From: Roseateles sp.
GTDB taxonomy: Bacteria > Pseudomonadota > Gammaproteobacteria > Burkholderiales > Burkholderiaceae_C
Direction: 5' to 3'
Assembly: GCA_016790285.1 (NCBI GenBank)
Contig: JAEUPJ010000002.1
Span: 1 to 36,471 of the forward strand
Length of the DNA stretch: 36,471 nt
In this document: in pieces, positions 1 to 7,698 of the stretch
Position numbering within the stretch: the first letter of the stretch is position 1
Layout: each line of letters opens with the position of its first letter
Program-made: the position numbers and the translations under genes
The notes under the pieces: generated by a model
The model's database searches: none
What the model saw: the letters and a program-made list of their open reading frames with translations, nothing else
What the model was told of the DNA's origin: nothing

Positions 1-113
1 TGCAACACGCCAGCCGCCTGATCGGCGACTGGATCCACTTCTATAACCACCGGCGCCCGCACCAGGCGCTGAACATGAAGACCCCCGCTGAGGCATTCGC
101 ATTAGCGGCCTGA
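1..113 (+). CDS. IS3-family transposase (integrase core), C-terminal end only
   Basis: Reading from base 3, the frame is open to a TGA at 111-113 and gives the last 36 residues of a transposase. It contains the typical IS3 orfB tail motif FYNHRRPHQAL followed by a TPAEAF segment, which closes the DDE integrase domain of the IS3/IS2/IS407 groups. The start, the DDE residues and any frameshift site lie upstream of the window, so it is unknown whether this copy is intact. No gene downstream continues the same frame. Confidence 0.85.
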   Translation, partial: QHASRLIGDWIHFYNHRRPHQALNMKTPAEAFALAA

Positions 114-143
114 CCTGTGCAGGTTCTGCTGGGTCAATACACA
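1..143 (+). mobile_element. 3' end of an IS3-family insertion sequence
   Basis: The window opens inside an IS3-family element. The transposase tail ends at 113. IS3-family elements end in 5'-TG...CA-3', and a CA that could close the element lies at about 142-143, although the exact end cannot be fixed because the left end is outside the window. A short inverted repeat (ACCTG-TG-CAGGT, 113-124) lies just after the stop codon. The element borders the unusual two-gene module that starts at 576. The right boundary is an inference. Confidence 0.5.
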
Positions 144-562
144 CCTGTGCACGTGTTCAGTCAGGTCGGGCGGTCGCAGATCTTGTCTTCAGACGGAATT
201 CCACTCGGGCACATGGTGGCAATCGCGAACCCTGATCGAGTCGGGCTGCTCCAAGCCCAAGCTGCCCAGGAACAGGACAAGATTGACCTAGTATACCTGG
301 GACCCGACGACTTGTCCCTGATTTAGACGAGCTGCACTTGGGCCGAGTAGCGCATCGCTCACCTCCAGCGGTTGAAGCCCAGAAGCATCCAGGATAAGGG
401 CGCCCGCTAGGCGCACAGTCCGAGCGTTCGGAATCACCGATCTTGGCGCGCAGTCCAAAACTCCTCCTGCAAGCCTTTATGCTGGGACTACGAACCCGAC
501 TCCACAGTTCGCGGTTCATGCAGTCCGTCCGACGTAGATGGCACGCCAATAGATCAGACTCG
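114..562. other. Non-coding or decayed stretch between the IS end and the helicase gene
   Basis: About 450 bp with no convincing gene. A plus-strand frame is open from about 117 to 326 (69 codons from a GTG inside the IS end, stop TAG). Its product resembles no family I know, and it may be the 3' tail of a gene cut by the IS insertion. A minus-strand open frame at 157-549 has no recognisable motif either. From 327 to 562 there is only low-complexity-free intergenic sequence. No sigma-70 promoter for the next gene could be assigned with confidence. Confidence 0.4.
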
Positions 563-568
563 GGAGGT
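563..568 (+). promoter_or_regulatory. Shine-Dalgarno site deciding the GTG start of the helicase gene
   Basis: GGAGGT, seven bases before the GTG at 576, is a near-perfect ribosome binding site. It supports the GTG as the true start of the 1622-residue protein, and the NERD domain follows directly after it. Confidence 0.7.
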
Positions 569-575
569 CTCCACT

Positions 576-3500
576 GTGCGAATTCAGTATCTCAGCCCTC
601 ATGGTGTTCTAGAGGTTGAGCAGGCCGCGCTGCGCGAAATCGCTGCCAAGCTGCCGAGTGCGTGGACTGCCTACGCCGCCTTCCGTTTGCTGCCTCGTGG
701 GTCCAAGCAGCCCTTCGACGTCGACCTGCTACTGCTGACGTCGAATCGCATCCTTGTGGTCGAGTTGAAGAATTGGGCCGGCGACATCGAGTACTCGTCG
801 GGCCAGTGGTTCCACCGCGGTCACGCGATGCCATCGCCGGTCGAGGTGACGGACATCAAGGCGCGCGCGCTGAGAACCTTCCTCAAGGAAAAGAACGGGG
901 CGATCAAGCTTCCCTTCATCGAGTCGGTAGTGGTTCTCTGCCACCCCCATTGCCGCCTCAAGAACTTCCCCGACGAACAGCGCCGATTCGTCCTGACGTT
1001 AGCGGACTTCCTGCACGCAGCCTCGGACGGCGCTCGCTACAAAAAGCGCTTTCCCGATACGCCGCCGCAGTGGAATTACCCCTCCGCTGACCCGCTGCGC
1101 CAGCGCCAGCTCTACGACGCCATCTTCACCACATCCAACCCCGCTGTACTCAAGCGTCGCACTGTCTTGTACGGTTTCGAGCAGATCGAGGACCAGGCGG
1201 ACTACGTGCATCCGCGCAAGATATGGTCAGAGTTCCGCGCGGAGCACCAGGAAAGCCGTAGCTCAAAGGCCTTGCTGCGCAAGTGGGACTTCGAGGCACT
1301 CGCGGCCGGTGGCACCTCGACGGTGGAGCGCCAGACCATCGGGCTGCGCGAGCTGCGCTTGAACGAGACGCTGCGGGTGCAGGCGCCCGAGCTCCATGAA
1401 GATCTCCTTGAACCCATCGGCTCCGCGACCGCGGACGACATCACCACCAACTTTGCCGAGGCGTATCGCCTGCCCACCGGCATCGAACGCCTGGCGGAGC
1501 ATCTTGCTCGCAACCGCGAGATGGATGAGCAAGAGCGGCGGTTGCTCGCCAAGAGCATCCTGGCCCGTTTCGCCAAGCTGCATGCCCTTGGAATCGCACA
1601 TCGAGACATCACCAAGCGCACCCTCTGGGTGCTAGAGCCGTCCCGCGTCATCCTCTCGACCTTTGCGGCCGCTCGCGTACCTCAGGCCCAGACCGTAGGC
1701 GTCCACCGTATCGAACTGGAGACCGGCTCGATCCAGCTGCCCGAGGACGAAGGCGTCACCGCGCAAGGCCGCAACGCGGACCCGTTTGTCCGCGACGTGT
1801 TCCTGTTGGGCGTCCTGGTCTACGAGATGCTCGAAGGCCGGGAACTCGAGCGCCTGAACGACGTTCCCGTTTTCGACAGCGCAGCCGAGCTCCGCGTACC
1901 CGTCCTCGCGCCCTGGTACGCCAAGGCGATGGACCTGGATCCGGCAGCCCGCTATCGCCATGCCTCGGAAGCACTCGACGCGCTCAACGCCTGCCTCGCC
2001 GAAGACGGCGGTCCAGATGTACGCGCCGAAGACTTTGCCGGCTACGAAACGGCGGCGGGGCCGATGACGCTCCCGGTCAAGCACCAGCTCCCATCAGCCT
2101 CGACCAAGATGGTCTACGAGTCGGAGCTCAATGGCGTTCGCGTGCTGGTGAAGTGGTGGCCCCAGCTCAGGTACGACCCGAAGTACATGGCCCGGAACCT
2201 GCGCCTGCTCGCCTTCTTGCAGCAGGCGCGCTCGCTGCGCCAATCCGGATTCGACGCTGCGCCAGAAGTGCTGGACTTCGGCCTCAGCGCGGTCGGCCTC
2301 GTGCTGGTCACGCGGTGGATGGAAGGCAAAACGCTCACCGCCTGGCTGGCGTCTGGCCCCGACGGGCGACAGCGCGCGCTTGTGGCGCACGCGCTGCTCA
2401 ACGCTGTGCGACGCCTCCACGTCCTGGGCCTTGCGCATGGCGACGTGAAGGCCGACAACATCGTCGTGACTGCGGCGGCGGGAGACGAGCCTCCGCGCGT
2501 CGTCCTAGTGGACATCCCAGACCTAAGCGCGGATGGCGACGAGGGCATCACCATTGGCGTCGTGCCGCACGCCGTCGAAGGCGAGTCGCCCTTGCACAGG
2601 GACGCGTTTGCGGTGTGCGCGCTGGTACTCGGCCTGCTCCCCGAAGAGTTCGCCGCAACGCGCAGCGACGTGGCGCGCGCCATCGACCTGGTGGACGTCC
2701 TGCCGCCTCTGGACTTGCTTGCCGAGACGCTTCAGGAAGAGCTGCATCCCCGGCCGCGCACGATCACCAAGTTCAAGGCTGTGCTGAAGAAGCGCCTGCG
2801 TGGTGGGCCGCCATCGCTGAACCTGATCTCCAACAACGGCGAGTACGCGGTGCGCGCGACGCGGCACGCGGATACGGGCCACGTGCGCTTCCATGTCGTA
2901 GGGATGCGGCAGGAGCTGTACATCAAGTACGACCCGGAAGAGGAGGCTGTGCTCGATGCATCCATCAAGGAGATCGATCACATCGATTTCGTGAACGCAC
3001 ACCGACGCAGTACGTTCTCGTTGAGCGCTGAGATTCAGGTCACGTTTGCGGAGGACCTGGATGCTCACGCGCTGGCGGGGCTCCTCTTCCAGCGCTACAG
3101 CGCAGAGCTCGTCGATGAACCGGAAGGTGAAGACCCCGCTGCCCCTCCCGGTGTCGACCCCTACGCAAAGCAGGCCGAGCCCACATCGCATCAGCGTGTC
3201 ACCGCCACGGCGCTGTGGACGGCACTTTCGGACACCGACGAAATGAACGTCACCACGATCACTGTCCGCCAAGGCGCGAGGCAGGTGCCACCGGACAGCG
3301 GTGAATGGGTCATCCCGTTCGACTGTGAGGGCGGGGTCCTCGACTTCTCAGAGGATGAGGGCATCGAGCTGCTTGAACGCGGTATCGACGCCACCGACGG
3401 CAGCGATCGTTGGTTCACAGTAGGCTGGGTGTCGCCAGACCTGGGTCGCGACATCATGCGGGTGCAGGCGAAGAGAATGAGTTTCTCGCCCAAGGCGGGA

Positions 3501-5444
3501 GATCTGCTGCATGTGCGCGGCACCTTTGAGAAGGTGGCTTCGGAGCGCCGCGTGGCGGCCATGAAGCGGGTACTCGCCGGCGGCGGCCTCATCCCTTCAC
3601 TGGTCGACTACTTCGACCCAGACGCGGAGCGAATGCCCCGGCGCGACGCGACGATCGATCTCCGCGAGCTGGGCGAGTACGAGCTGAACGCCGCCCAGGA
3701 GGAGGCGCTCAGAACCGCCATCATCAACGGCCCCATCTCGCTGCTGCAGGGGCCGCCCGGGACGGGCAAGACCAAGTTCATCGCCTCGTTCGTGCACCTG
3801 CTCCTGTCGCGCGGACTGGCGGACAACATCCTGCTGGTCAGTCAATCGCACGAGGCCGTGAACAACGCGATGGAAAAGGTCGCTGGCTCGCTGCGTGCGT
3901 CGAGCCTGGACGTTTCCATGGTCCGGATCGGCCAGCAGTCGATGGTTTCGCCTGCGCTGCGTGGCATTCAGGAGGACGCTCTGCGCCAGAACTATCGAGA
4001 AGGCTTCGATGCAGAGGTGAAGGATCGTGTGCGTGCCGTGGGTGTCGCCATGGGCCTTCCCGAAGGCTACGTGCGCGACGCGGCCGACCTTCATGCCACG
4101 CTCGGACCGCTGCTGCAGCGCATTGATAGCTTGGCCCGGGCCGTTGACGAGTCTGAGGGCAACGACCTCGCTGCGGCAGAGCATCTGCGACGCCTCAGCC
4201 AGGTGTTCGTCGAGCTTGCCGGACGTCAGTTCGGGATCCATGCAGCGCCCGGAACGAACCCCGCCGAGCTCCGGGAGTTAGTGGACGACAAGCTCGAGAC
4301 CCTGGCCCACCGGCACGACTCGCCAAGTCCAGCCAAGTGCGCCCACCTTGAGCAGATCGCGCGACTGTCCACCGAGTTCTCGCAGGTGCTGCGCAGTCCG
4401 AGATCCAATTACACCGCATTCCTCGCGCGAAGTGCCAGCATCGTCGCGGGCACGTGCGTGGGCGTCGGCAAGCAGGCGCTGGGCATCACGGACGTGCCTT
4501 ACGACTGGGTGATCGTCGACGAGGCGGCGCGAGCCTCGCCGATGGAGCTGGTAGTGGCCATGCAGGCCGGCAAACGCGTGCTGCTCGTGGGCGACCACCT
4601 GCAGCTGCCACCCTCCTATCCACGCGCCGTCGAAGACCAGGCTTCCGCGCTGCTGGGCATGTCTCGTAAGGACTTCCGACGGATGAACAACTTCCAGCGG
4701 GCCTTCTCGTCGCAGTACGGCCAGTCCGTTGGGCGAACGCTGAGCGTCCAGTACCGCATGGCAGAGCACATCAACCGCCTGGTGTCTCACTGCTTCTACT
4801 CGGATGCCCTCGTGGTCGGTCGCAAGCCGCCGGGCGACGAGTACGCGATGCTGCCGGACTTCTTGTCCACCCAGGTCGTGTGGGTCGACACCCAGGACCA
4901 AGGGCGCAATGCATTTCACCGCGCGGCAGGCACGACGGAAGGTGCGCTCGTGAACGAAGCCGAGGCGGCGGCCGTAGTGGAGGTCGTCCGCGGCATCCTG
5001 ACCTCCGCATCGTTCCTTGAGCACGTCCAGTCGCAGGACGGCGATCACGAGCCGGTCATCGGCATCATTGCCATGTATGCGGCTCAGCGCGACCTAATCC
5101 GCCGCAAGCTCGAGCAGGCCGAGTGGGCATCCGGCCTGCGCGACCGCTTCTCAGTCGGGACCGTCGACAGCTATCAGGGCAAGGAGAACCGCGTCATCGT
5201 GCTCTCGGTCGTGCGCAACGACACCAGCGAGCATGTCGGATTCCTGATCGACCCCGAGCGCATCAACGTGGCCATGTCACGGGCGAAGGACAGACTGGTT
5301 GTCGTCAGCTCATCGGCAATGTGGAGATCCCGAGCCACCACGCCGATGAAGCGCGTGCTCGACGAAGTCGAGCGCCTCGCGGATGAGCAACAGGCGCAAT
5401 TCGTCCCTTCGAAGGAACTGAAGCGGAGCCTGGTCCATGCGTGA
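576..5444 (+). CDS. NERD nuclease-like / tandem protein kinase / SF1 (Upf1-Dna2-type) helicase fusion protein
   Basis: 1622 aa, GTG start behind a strong SD. Residues ~10-150 form a NERD domain: FDVD (47-50) and ELK (63-65) match the D...ExK core of PD-(D/E)XK nucleases. Residues ~235-475 look like a degraded kinase: HRD at 342-344, but Thr at 349 where Asn is expected and STF (361-363) in place of DFG. Residues ~500-740 are a second kinase with the full set: Lys526, HGDVKADN (621-628), Asp646. Residues ~745-1030 are unassigned. Residues 1030-1600 are an SF1 helicase: Walker A GPPGTGKT (1059-1066), DEAA (1315-1318), GDHLQLPP (1339-1346), QYRM (1392-1395), motifs V/VI at ~1527-1575. NERD plus Ser/Thr kinase recalls PglW of BREX type 2; kinase plus this helicase type recalls Mokosh MkoA. 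The exact system is not identified. It overlaps the next gene by 8 nt. TTA Leu codons (999, 4278) and more A/T wobble bases than neighbours suggest transfer. A defence role is inference. Confidence 0.85.
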   Translation: MRIQYLSPHGVLEVEQAALREIAAKLPSAWTAYAAFRLLPRGSKQPFDVDLLLLTSNRILVVELKNWAGDIEYSSGQWFHRGHAMPSPVEVTDIKARALRTFLKEKNGAIKLPFIESVVVLCHPHCRLKNFPDEQRRFVLTLADFLHAASDGARYKKRFPDTPPQWNYPSADPLRQRQLYDAIFTTSNPAVLKRRTVLYGFEQIEDQADYVHPRKIWSEFRAEHQESRSSKALLRKWDFEALAAGGTSTVERQTIGLRELRLNETLRVQAPELHEDLLEPIGSATADDITTNFAEAYRLPTGIERLAEHLARNREMDEQERRLLAKSILARFAKLHALGIAHRDITKRTLWVLEPSRVILSTFAAARVPQAQTVGVHRIELETGSIQLPEDEGVTAQGRNADPFVRDVFLLGVLVYEMLEGRELERLNDVPVFDSAAELRVPVLAPWYAKAMDLDPAARYRHASEALDALNACLAEDGGPDVRAEDFAGYETAAGPMTLPVKHQLPSASTKMVYESELNGVRVLVKWWPQLRYDPKYMARNLRLLAFLQQARSLRQSGFDAAPEVLDFGLSAVGLVLVTRWMEGKTLTAWLASGPDGRQRALVAHALLNAVRRLHVLGLAHGDVKADNIVVTAAAGDEPPRVVLVDIPDLSADGDEGITIGVVPHAVEGESPLHRDAFAVCALVLGLLPEEFAATRSDVARAIDLVDVLPPLDLLAETLQEELHPRPRTITKFKAVLKKRLRGGPPSLNLISNNGEYAVRATRHADTGHVRFHVVGMRQELYIKYDPEEEAVLDASIKEIDHIDFVNAHRRSTFSLSAEIQVTFAEDLDAHALAGLLFQRYSAELVDEPEGEDPAAPPGVDPYAKQAEPTSHQRVTATALWTALSDTDEMNVTTITVRQGARQVPPDSGEWVIPFDCEGGVLDFSEDEGIELLERGIDATDGSDRWFTVGWVSPDLGRDIMRVQAKRMSFSPKAGDLLHVRGTFEKVASERRVAAMKRVLAGGGLIPSLVDYFDPDAERMPRRDATIDLRELGEYELNAAQEEALRTAIINGPISLLQGPPGTGKTKFIASFVHLLLSRGLADNILLVSQSHEAVNNAMEKVAGSLRASSLDVSMVRIGQQSMVSPALRGIQEDALRQNYREGFDAEVKDRVRAVGVAMGLPEGYVRDAADLHATLGPLLQRIDSLARAVDESEGNDLAAAEHLRRLSQVFVELAGRQFGIHAAPGTNPAELRELVDDKLETLAHRHDSPSPAKCAHLEQIARLSTEFSQVLRSPRSNYTAFLARSASIVAGTCVGVGKQALGITDVPYDWVIVDEAARASPMELVVAMQAGKRVLLVGDHLQLPPSYPRAVEDQASALLGMSRKDFRRMNNFQRAFSSQYGQSVGRTLSVQYRMAEHINRLVSHCFYSDALVVGRKPPGDEYAMLPDFLSTQVVWVDTQDQGRNAFHRAAGTTEGALVNEAEAAAVVEVVRGILTSASFLEHVQSQDGDHEPVIGIIAMYAAQRDLIRRKLEQAEWASGLRDRFSVGTVDSYQGKENRVIVLSVVRNDTSEHVGFLIDPERINVAMSRAKDRLVVVSSSAMWRSRATTPMKRVLDEVERLADEQQAQFVPSKELKRSLVHA

Positions 5445-6999
5445 ACGATTCAACACCGTTGCCGTAGCCATTCCGGCGCAGCTCTTCAACGTGCGCTGCC
5501 ACGTGTCGATCGACCGCCAAGTGCCTGTCATGACGGACTTCGCAGTGCGCTTGCTCCATCTGAGCGGGCCATTGGACGTCAGCGTCCTGCGGGAGTACTT
5601 CGGGCTGTCGGCCAGTGAGGCTCGCGATCTGCTGGAGTTGCTTCGGGAGGAAGGTTTGATCGGCGAGGCCAACGGTCGCATCTCGCTCACGTCCTACGCG
5701 GAATCCCGGTTCGCGGCGTCCTCTGACGGCCTGCCACGCTTCACGAAGATCGCGGAGCGTCAGAGTCGCCCCGTCTTTGAGCTGCTGACCTACACCCCGC
5801 TGCCGAAGACTCTCACGGGCAACTACTGGGACAACAGCCTGGAGCTGAAGTGGAATGCAGATGACCCGGAGGCGGGCAAAACGCGCGATCGGGCCGAGGC
5901 GGCGTTCCACAAGCATTTCCTGGAAATCGAGCGCTTCGAACTCGAAGACGTGAACCGCCGAGCCTACGCTTGCTACAAGGTCGACGAGATTCGCGCTGGC
6001 CGGCCATATAGCGTTCCGCTGCCCGTGCACTTCGAGGTGGATGCGGAGGGCAATGTCGAGTTTGAGGTCGATGCGCAGCTCGAGCTTCTACCCGAGTCGT
6101 TGCGATCAAAGTTGCGGGAGTTGACGGCTGACCGGATCGCTGCGCTCGCCACTCGACCTGATCACCTTCGCGCCTTCATCGAGCGCTTCGACGACGAACT
6201 GCTTGCTCGGTACCTGCTCTCTGCGTCGAGCGGAGGAGAACGCGCCGCCTTGGTGAAGCCGGATGGGCGAATTGGTCTGCGCAAGGACCCGACGATCGAC
6301 TTTGGACGATACGTCCACGAGGTTCATGCACAGAACAATGGCGAGATCTATGACGGTGGCAGAAGCCAAGCGACGCTCGGCGCTTTGTATATGCCCAAGA
6401 CGCAGACTCGTCTGCTGGAAGGACTTCGCAAGGCGCTTGCCGCGCTGAAGCGCACGCCCGACGTCGAGCTGCCGGCCGCCGCCTTCTGGGTCATCCCCGA
6501 CTCTGAGCTGTGGGGCCGCACGAGCCTGGTACGCGACCTCATCACGGCGGTCCGCGCCGAACTCTCAAAGGCGTTGGGATCGTCGCCCGAGATCGTGGCC
6601 GTCGCACCCTGCCGGCAGGACGAGCACAAGGACCAATCCGTGAAACGGGCTCGTCTCCTGCTTGATGCTGGCTTCAACCGCGTCTTCTTGAGCCCCTACC
6701 AGCCCAAGCAGGAATGCTTCGAAACACTACTGGTTCCTGATATCTTTGGCGTTGCAAGTTATCAATGGACCTTGCCCAGCGCCGATCGATACAACGTGCC
6801 GCTCGGGTTCCTGACCCAGGCGCCCAAGAAGTTGCAGAAGATGGCCGCGTTCACACAGTCCGTGCTGGCTTCATCTATCTACGCGTCAAGCCGCGGCAAT
6901 GGCACGACGGCCGACGAGCGCAGGTTCAGGTTCGAAGATGCTGCGGTAAGTGAGTTCGCTTGGCTCGATCGCTTCGCCGCGGCGACTGCCGCGGCCTGA
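5437..6999 (+). CDS. Winged-helix protein of unknown function, partner of the NERD-kinase-helicase protein
   Basis: 520 aa; the ATG lies inside the last codons of the preceding gene (8 nt overlap) with a GGAG ribosome site at 5425-5428, so the two are translationally coupled and almost certainly work together. Residues ~33-90 read as a winged helix-turn-helix (LREYFGLSASEARDLLELLREEGLI, then a short wing). The middle (~110-300) is charged and mixed. The C-terminal part (~310-480) alternates hydrophobic strands and helices (for example AAFWVIPD, PEIVAVAP, NRVFLSPY) and looks like an alpha/beta fold. I looked for a phospholipase-D HxKxxxxD motif, because Mokosh-type systems pair a helicase with a PLD protein, and found none. 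No signal peptide or membrane segment is visible. The function is unknown; a substrate- or DNA-recognition role is only a guess. Confidence 0.8.
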   Translation: MRERFNTVAVAIPAQLFNVRCHVSIDRQVPVMTDFAVRLLHLSGPLDVSVLREYFGLSASEARDLLELLREEGLIGEANGRISLTSYAESRFAASSDGLPRFTKIAERQSRPVFELLTYTPLPKTLTGNYWDNSLELKWNADDPEAGKTRDRAEAAFHKHFLEIERFELEDVNRRAYACYKVDEIRAGRPYSVPLPVHFEVDAEGNVEFEVDAQLELLPESLRSKLRELTADRIAALATRPDHLRAFIERFDDELLARYLLSASSGGERAALVKPDGRIGLRKDPTIDFGRYVHEVHAQNNGEIYDGGRSQATLGALYMPKTQTRLLEGLRKALAALKRTPDVELPAAAFWVIPDSELWGRTSLVRDLITAVRAELSKALGSSPEIVAVAPCRQDEHKDQSVKRARLLLDAGFNRVFLSPYQPKQECFETLLVPDIFGVASYQWTLPSADRYNVPLGFLTQAPKKLQKMAAFTQSVLASSIYASSRGNGTTADERRFRFEDAAVSEFAWLDRFAAATAAA

Positions 7000-7307
7000 A
7001 GCCTCAAGGCGGGAGCAGGCCGGCCACCGAAGTTGTCGTTGGATCACTTGAGGGCGAAGCCTCAGACCCGTAGGGCAGCAACGTTCCTCCCCCGATATTG
7101 AAGGGATGAGGTCGGTTGGGGCGGTCGATGCAGACCTGATCGACTTGGGCGCCGGCGCTGACCAGGCGCGGGACTTGGGGTGGGGCGAGTTCGGACTTGA
7201 GCGCAAAGAGTTCAGAACTCAGCGCAAACCGACAGCGATTTCCCGCCCATCCCCCCAAATCTGCAGTCTGTCGCTCCCCCCTAGGCCCTCCCGGGCCGGG
7301 GAGATAT
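7000..7307. other. Boundary region between the accessory module and the GntR-ABC operon
   Basis: About 300 bp with no supported gene. A minus-strand frame (7004-7258, 84 codons) is open but has no recognised motif; it might be a remnant of a mobile element. A perfect 13-bp palindrome (GAGTTC-A-GAACTC, 7208-7220) is flanked by two copies of GCGCAAA (7201-7207 and 7222-7228). Base composition rises to that of the host genes after about 7250, so the edge of the acquired segment probably lies here. No terminator for the upstream module was found. Confidence 0.35.
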
Positions 7308-7331
7308 GGTGTGCTACATCAGCAACACACC
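7308..7331 (+). promoter_or_regulatory. Inverted-repeat operator for the GntR/YtrA-type regulator
   Basis: An imperfect 24-bp dyad with arms GGTGTG (7308-7313) and CACACC (7326-7331); inside the arms two of the next four positions also pair. It ends four bases before the SD (GGAG, 7336-7339) of the adjacent regulator gene. YtrA-subfamily GntR proteins usually bind a dyad of this sort ahead of their own gene, so autoregulation of the gntR-ABC operon is likely. The match to the subfamily operator is from memory, not from an alignment. Confidence 0.6.
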
Positions 7332-7344
7332 TCACGGAGCGCTC

Positions 7345-7698
7345 ATGACTCCCACCTGGACTGACCAGGCGCCGATCTACCAGCAGCTTGCCGACCGCCT
7401 GGCGGTGCAGCTGCTCGACGGCACCCCCCCGGAAGGCGAGGCCTTGCCCTCGGTGCGCGCGCTGGCCAGCCAGTACGTCATCAACCCGTTGACCGTCACG
7501 CGCGCCCTGCAGGCGCTGACCGACCACGGGCTGATCGAGTCGCGGCGGGGGCTGGGCATGTATGTGACGGCGGGCGCCCGCGAGCGGCTGCTGCGCCAGG
7601 AGCGTGAACAGTTCCTGCAGAAGGACTGGCCCGCGCTGCGCGCCCGGCTCAAGCGGCTGGGTCTGAGCGCCAAGGATCTGAACTGGGAGTCGACATGA
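7345..7698 (+). CDS. GntR-family transcriptional regulator, YtrA subfamily
   Basis: 117 aa from the ATG at 7345, which has GGAG five bases upstream; an earlier in-frame ATG at 7306 lies in the operator and is rejected. Residues ~8-75 are a GntR winged HTH (IYQQLADRLAVQLLDG, LPSVRALASQYVINPLTVTRALQAL, LIESRRGLGMYV). Only about 40 residues follow, too short for a FadR or HutC effector domain, which is the mark of the YtrA subfamily. Such regulators repress linked ABC transporter genes and respond to cell-envelope stress or antibiotics in several bacteria. Here the stop codon overlaps the ATPase start (ATGA), giving a gntR-ATPase-permease operon. The inducing signal cannot be read from sequence. 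Confidence 0.9.
   Translation: MTPTWTDQAPIYQQLADRLAVQLLDGTPPEGEALPSVRALASQYVINPLTVTRALQALTDHGLIESRRGLGMYVTAGARERLLRQEREQFLQKDWPALRARLKRLGLSAKDLNWEST

Noticed and set aside
117-326. A 69-codon plus-strand frame after the IS end
   Set aside because: It begins inside the IS end and matches no family; kept only as a note that it may be a gene fragment.
5437-6999. Assignment of the helicase partner as Mokosh MkoB or another PLD nuclease
   Set aside because: No HxKxxxxD motif is present; the few His residues are not followed by Lys at the needed spacing.
7004-7258. A minus-strand 84-codon frame in the island boundary
   Set aside because: No SD, no motif and no partner; could be a decayed element but is not supportable as a gene.
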